Notes under the pieces: model-generated
The model's database searches: none
What the model was told of the DNA's origin: nothing
What the model saw: the letters and a program-made list of their open reading frames with translations, nothing else
Source of the DNA: CAIUPE01 sp046092445
Lineage (GTDB): Bacteria; Pseudomonadota; Alphaproteobacteria; Rhizobiales; Beijerinckiaceae
Assembly: GCA_046092445.1 (NCBI GenBank)
Contig: JBJTDR010000057.1
Location: forward strand, 1 to 24,048
Length of the DNA: 24,048 bases
Reading direction: 5' to 3'
Part shown: positions 22,990-24,048 of the stretch, one piece after another
How positions within the stretch are numbered: position 1 is the first letter of the stretch
Layout of the letters: each line of letters opens with the position of its first letter
Program-made: the position numbers and the translations under genes

Positions 22990-24048
22990 TCAGGTATTTA
23001 ACTGCTCCACTTTTGACTTGTTTTCGGAAGCTGGCGCTTGTGCAACCGATAAAATAATGATCCCCACCATGATGGCTGTTATCCACCACGCTTGCCAGGC
23101 ACCGTGACTGATCAGCGCTACCAGAACGGTTGATACGAAAAAGGCGAAGGTCTCGTTCTCGTAGTATCTCTCATGCCTGACGAGCATGTATGTTATGCTG
23201 ATTAAAAAAGCGCATAGAAAAGCAGCACCAATAACACCCAATTCCAGCCAGATCTGCAGGAAATTATTGTGCGGATGAGGATGAACGAGCAGTTTTCGAT
23301 ATTTCTCTTCAATTGAATGAAAGGAAGGAGCTTCGGTTATATTTCTGGAGCCACCAAATCCGATCCCGAGAAACGGGCCTTCGATAACCATTGCCCCTGT
23401 ACCTTGCCATATCAGTACACGGTCAAATGCCGAAACCTTCAACTTTTCAAAGATTGAATTCGGAACACTTCGATAAATCAGGTCACCCCAGACGGGTTGA
23501 ATAAAAATGACCCCGATGACAATCAGACCAAATATAATATACGATTTTTTTCTTAGAAGAAAAACGATCAGGAACGATATTGATCCAATCATGAGCGCCA
23601 GTCTTGACGCATGGGTTACCGTCATGAAAACGGCGACGAAAACCGAAGTAAAAAACAAAATATAAACAAGGGATTTATATTTATGTCCGGAAAGACCGGA
23701 TCGAACCAGTGCGAATGCCGGCCAGAATATGATCGAAAGCGTGATCACCGAGTGGTTCAGATCGGACGGTGCTCCTCGATTTCCGAGCGAATTGGCAATC
23801 AGATGCCCGGACAGGTTTTCAAAAACGATCAGCATTGACGCTACGAAACACCCGAAAAAGAGTGCCCATCCGGAAAAAATCCGGTCGTCTTTGTTCACAA
23901 GAGCCAAAACAACTCCGCCTACGAGAACAGGGAACAGGAATCCCCAAATCAATTGATGTACAGAAGTATTGTAATCAAAAGTCCATAAAATACTAGTAAA
24001 TGCAAATATAGAGAACAAAAAGATAATAATATAGTGAATTCTAAATAT
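22990..24048 (-). CDS. O-antigen ligase / polymerase family membrane protein, 5' end cut by window edge
   Basis: The frame is open to the window end, so the N-terminus is missing; 352 residues are visible. Nine or so hydrophobic helices surround a periplasmic loop of the Wzy_C/O-antigen ligase family. The signature HPHPHNNFLQIWLELGVIGA is present, preceded by IWQGTGAMVIEGPFLGIGFG, as in WaaL/RfaL ligases and Wzy polymerases. These inner-membrane proteins attach or polymerise undecaprenyl-linked glycans on the periplasmic side. Which of the two it is cannot be decided. A TTG at 24018 could be read as a start but falls inside a helix, so I treat the gene as partial. It is AT-rich, unlike the GC-rich msbA-like gene 158 bases downstream. 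Together with the left-end genes it points to polysaccharide assembly. Confidence 0.9.
   Translation of the reverse strand: MFRIHYIIIFLFSIFAFTSILWTFDYNTSVHQLIWGFLFPVLVGGVVLALVNKDDRIFSGWALFFGCFVASMLIVFENLSGHLIANSLGNRGAPSDLNHSVITLSIIFWPAFALVRSGLSGHKYKSLVYILFFTSVFVAVFMTVTHASRLALMIGSISFLIVFLLRKKSYIIFGLIVIGVIFIQPVWGDLIYRSVPNSIFEKLKVSAFDRVLIWQGTGAMVIEGPFLGIGFGGSRNITEAPSFHSIEEKYRKLLVHPHPHNNFLQIWLELGVIGAAFLCAFLISITYMLVRHERYYENETFAFFVSTVLVALISHGAWQAWWITAIMVGIIILSVAQAPASENKSKVEQLNT

Noticed and set aside
22832..23089. 86-codon N-terminal extension of the MsbA-like protein
   Set aside because: It shows no family similarity and overlaps the 3' end of the O-antigen ligase gene; the ATG at 22831 gives a normal-length protein.
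21902..23107. 401-codon plus-strand open frame
   Set aside because: It is antisense to the MsbA-like gene, is dominated by Gly/Glu/His/Asp runs typical of shadow frames in GC-rich genes, and has no recognisable domain.
1..24048. CRISPR array, transposase, integrase, phage or toxin-antitoxin genes
   Set aside because: I looked for repeat-spacer patterns and for DDE/tyrosine recombinase or small toxin-antitoxin signatures and saw none.

Overview
The window reads as chromosomal DNA from an alphaproteobacterium, most likely of the Hyphomicrobiales (Rhizobiales) type. The aspartate-semialdehyde dehydrogenase is of the rhizobial type. The gene order nadD-rsfS-rlmH-envC-like-ctpA-yibQ-like-rppH is one I know from that group. 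A short peptidase/regulator/L,D-transpeptidase block also fits. No genus can be named from sequence alone. Non-ATG starts (TTG, GTG) are common, and base composition varies strongly from gene to gene.

Left end (1-3200): surface polysaccharide genes. These are a truncated wecB (UDP-GlcNAc 2-epimerase, minus strand), a divergent AT-rich glycosyltransferase-like gene, and a GC-rich family 25 glycosyltransferase. They lie next to the 3' end of a tRNA-Ala(CGC) gene, a typical place for a genomic island to end. No integrase is visible.

Middle left (3350-8750): ordinary metabolic and small accessory genes. These are a DUF1993 protein with a PLP-dependent cystathionine beta-lyase family enzyme, a host-attachment (baeRF-like) protein, a DMT exporter, asd, and a DUF1330 protein. 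A 545-bp gene-free stretch follows. It holds a very AT-rich core, a 13-bp perfect inverted repeat and one exact DnaA box.

Middle (8747-14921): an M3 oligoendopeptidase F faces a response regulator that looks like NtrC but has lost the GAFTGA loop and the acidic Walker B residues. That regulator overlaps, by ATGA, a periplasmic L,D-transpeptidase. A 13-bp dyad sits just upstream of the regulator. A second EamA/DMT transporter follows.

Right (14918-22831): a long minus-strand run for RNA and cell-envelope housekeeping: MsbA-like ABC exporter and nadD, then rsfS, rlmH, envC-like and ctpA, then a yibQ-like deacetylase and rppH. Genes inside the blocks overlap by 1-4 bases or lie within 12 bases of each other. 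A good sigma-70 promoter precedes rsfS. The rsfS reading frame probably starts upstream of its first ATG.

Right end (22990-24048): a 5'-truncated, AT-rich O-antigen ligase/polymerase gene, so polysaccharide functions occur at both ends of the window. I see no CRISPR array, transposase, rRNA or recognisable defence system. The most interesting items are the degenerate NtrC-like regulator and its dyad next to the L,D-transpeptidase, the likely non-ATG start of rsfS, the AT-rich/DnaA-box region, and the unassigned glycosyltransferase at 598.
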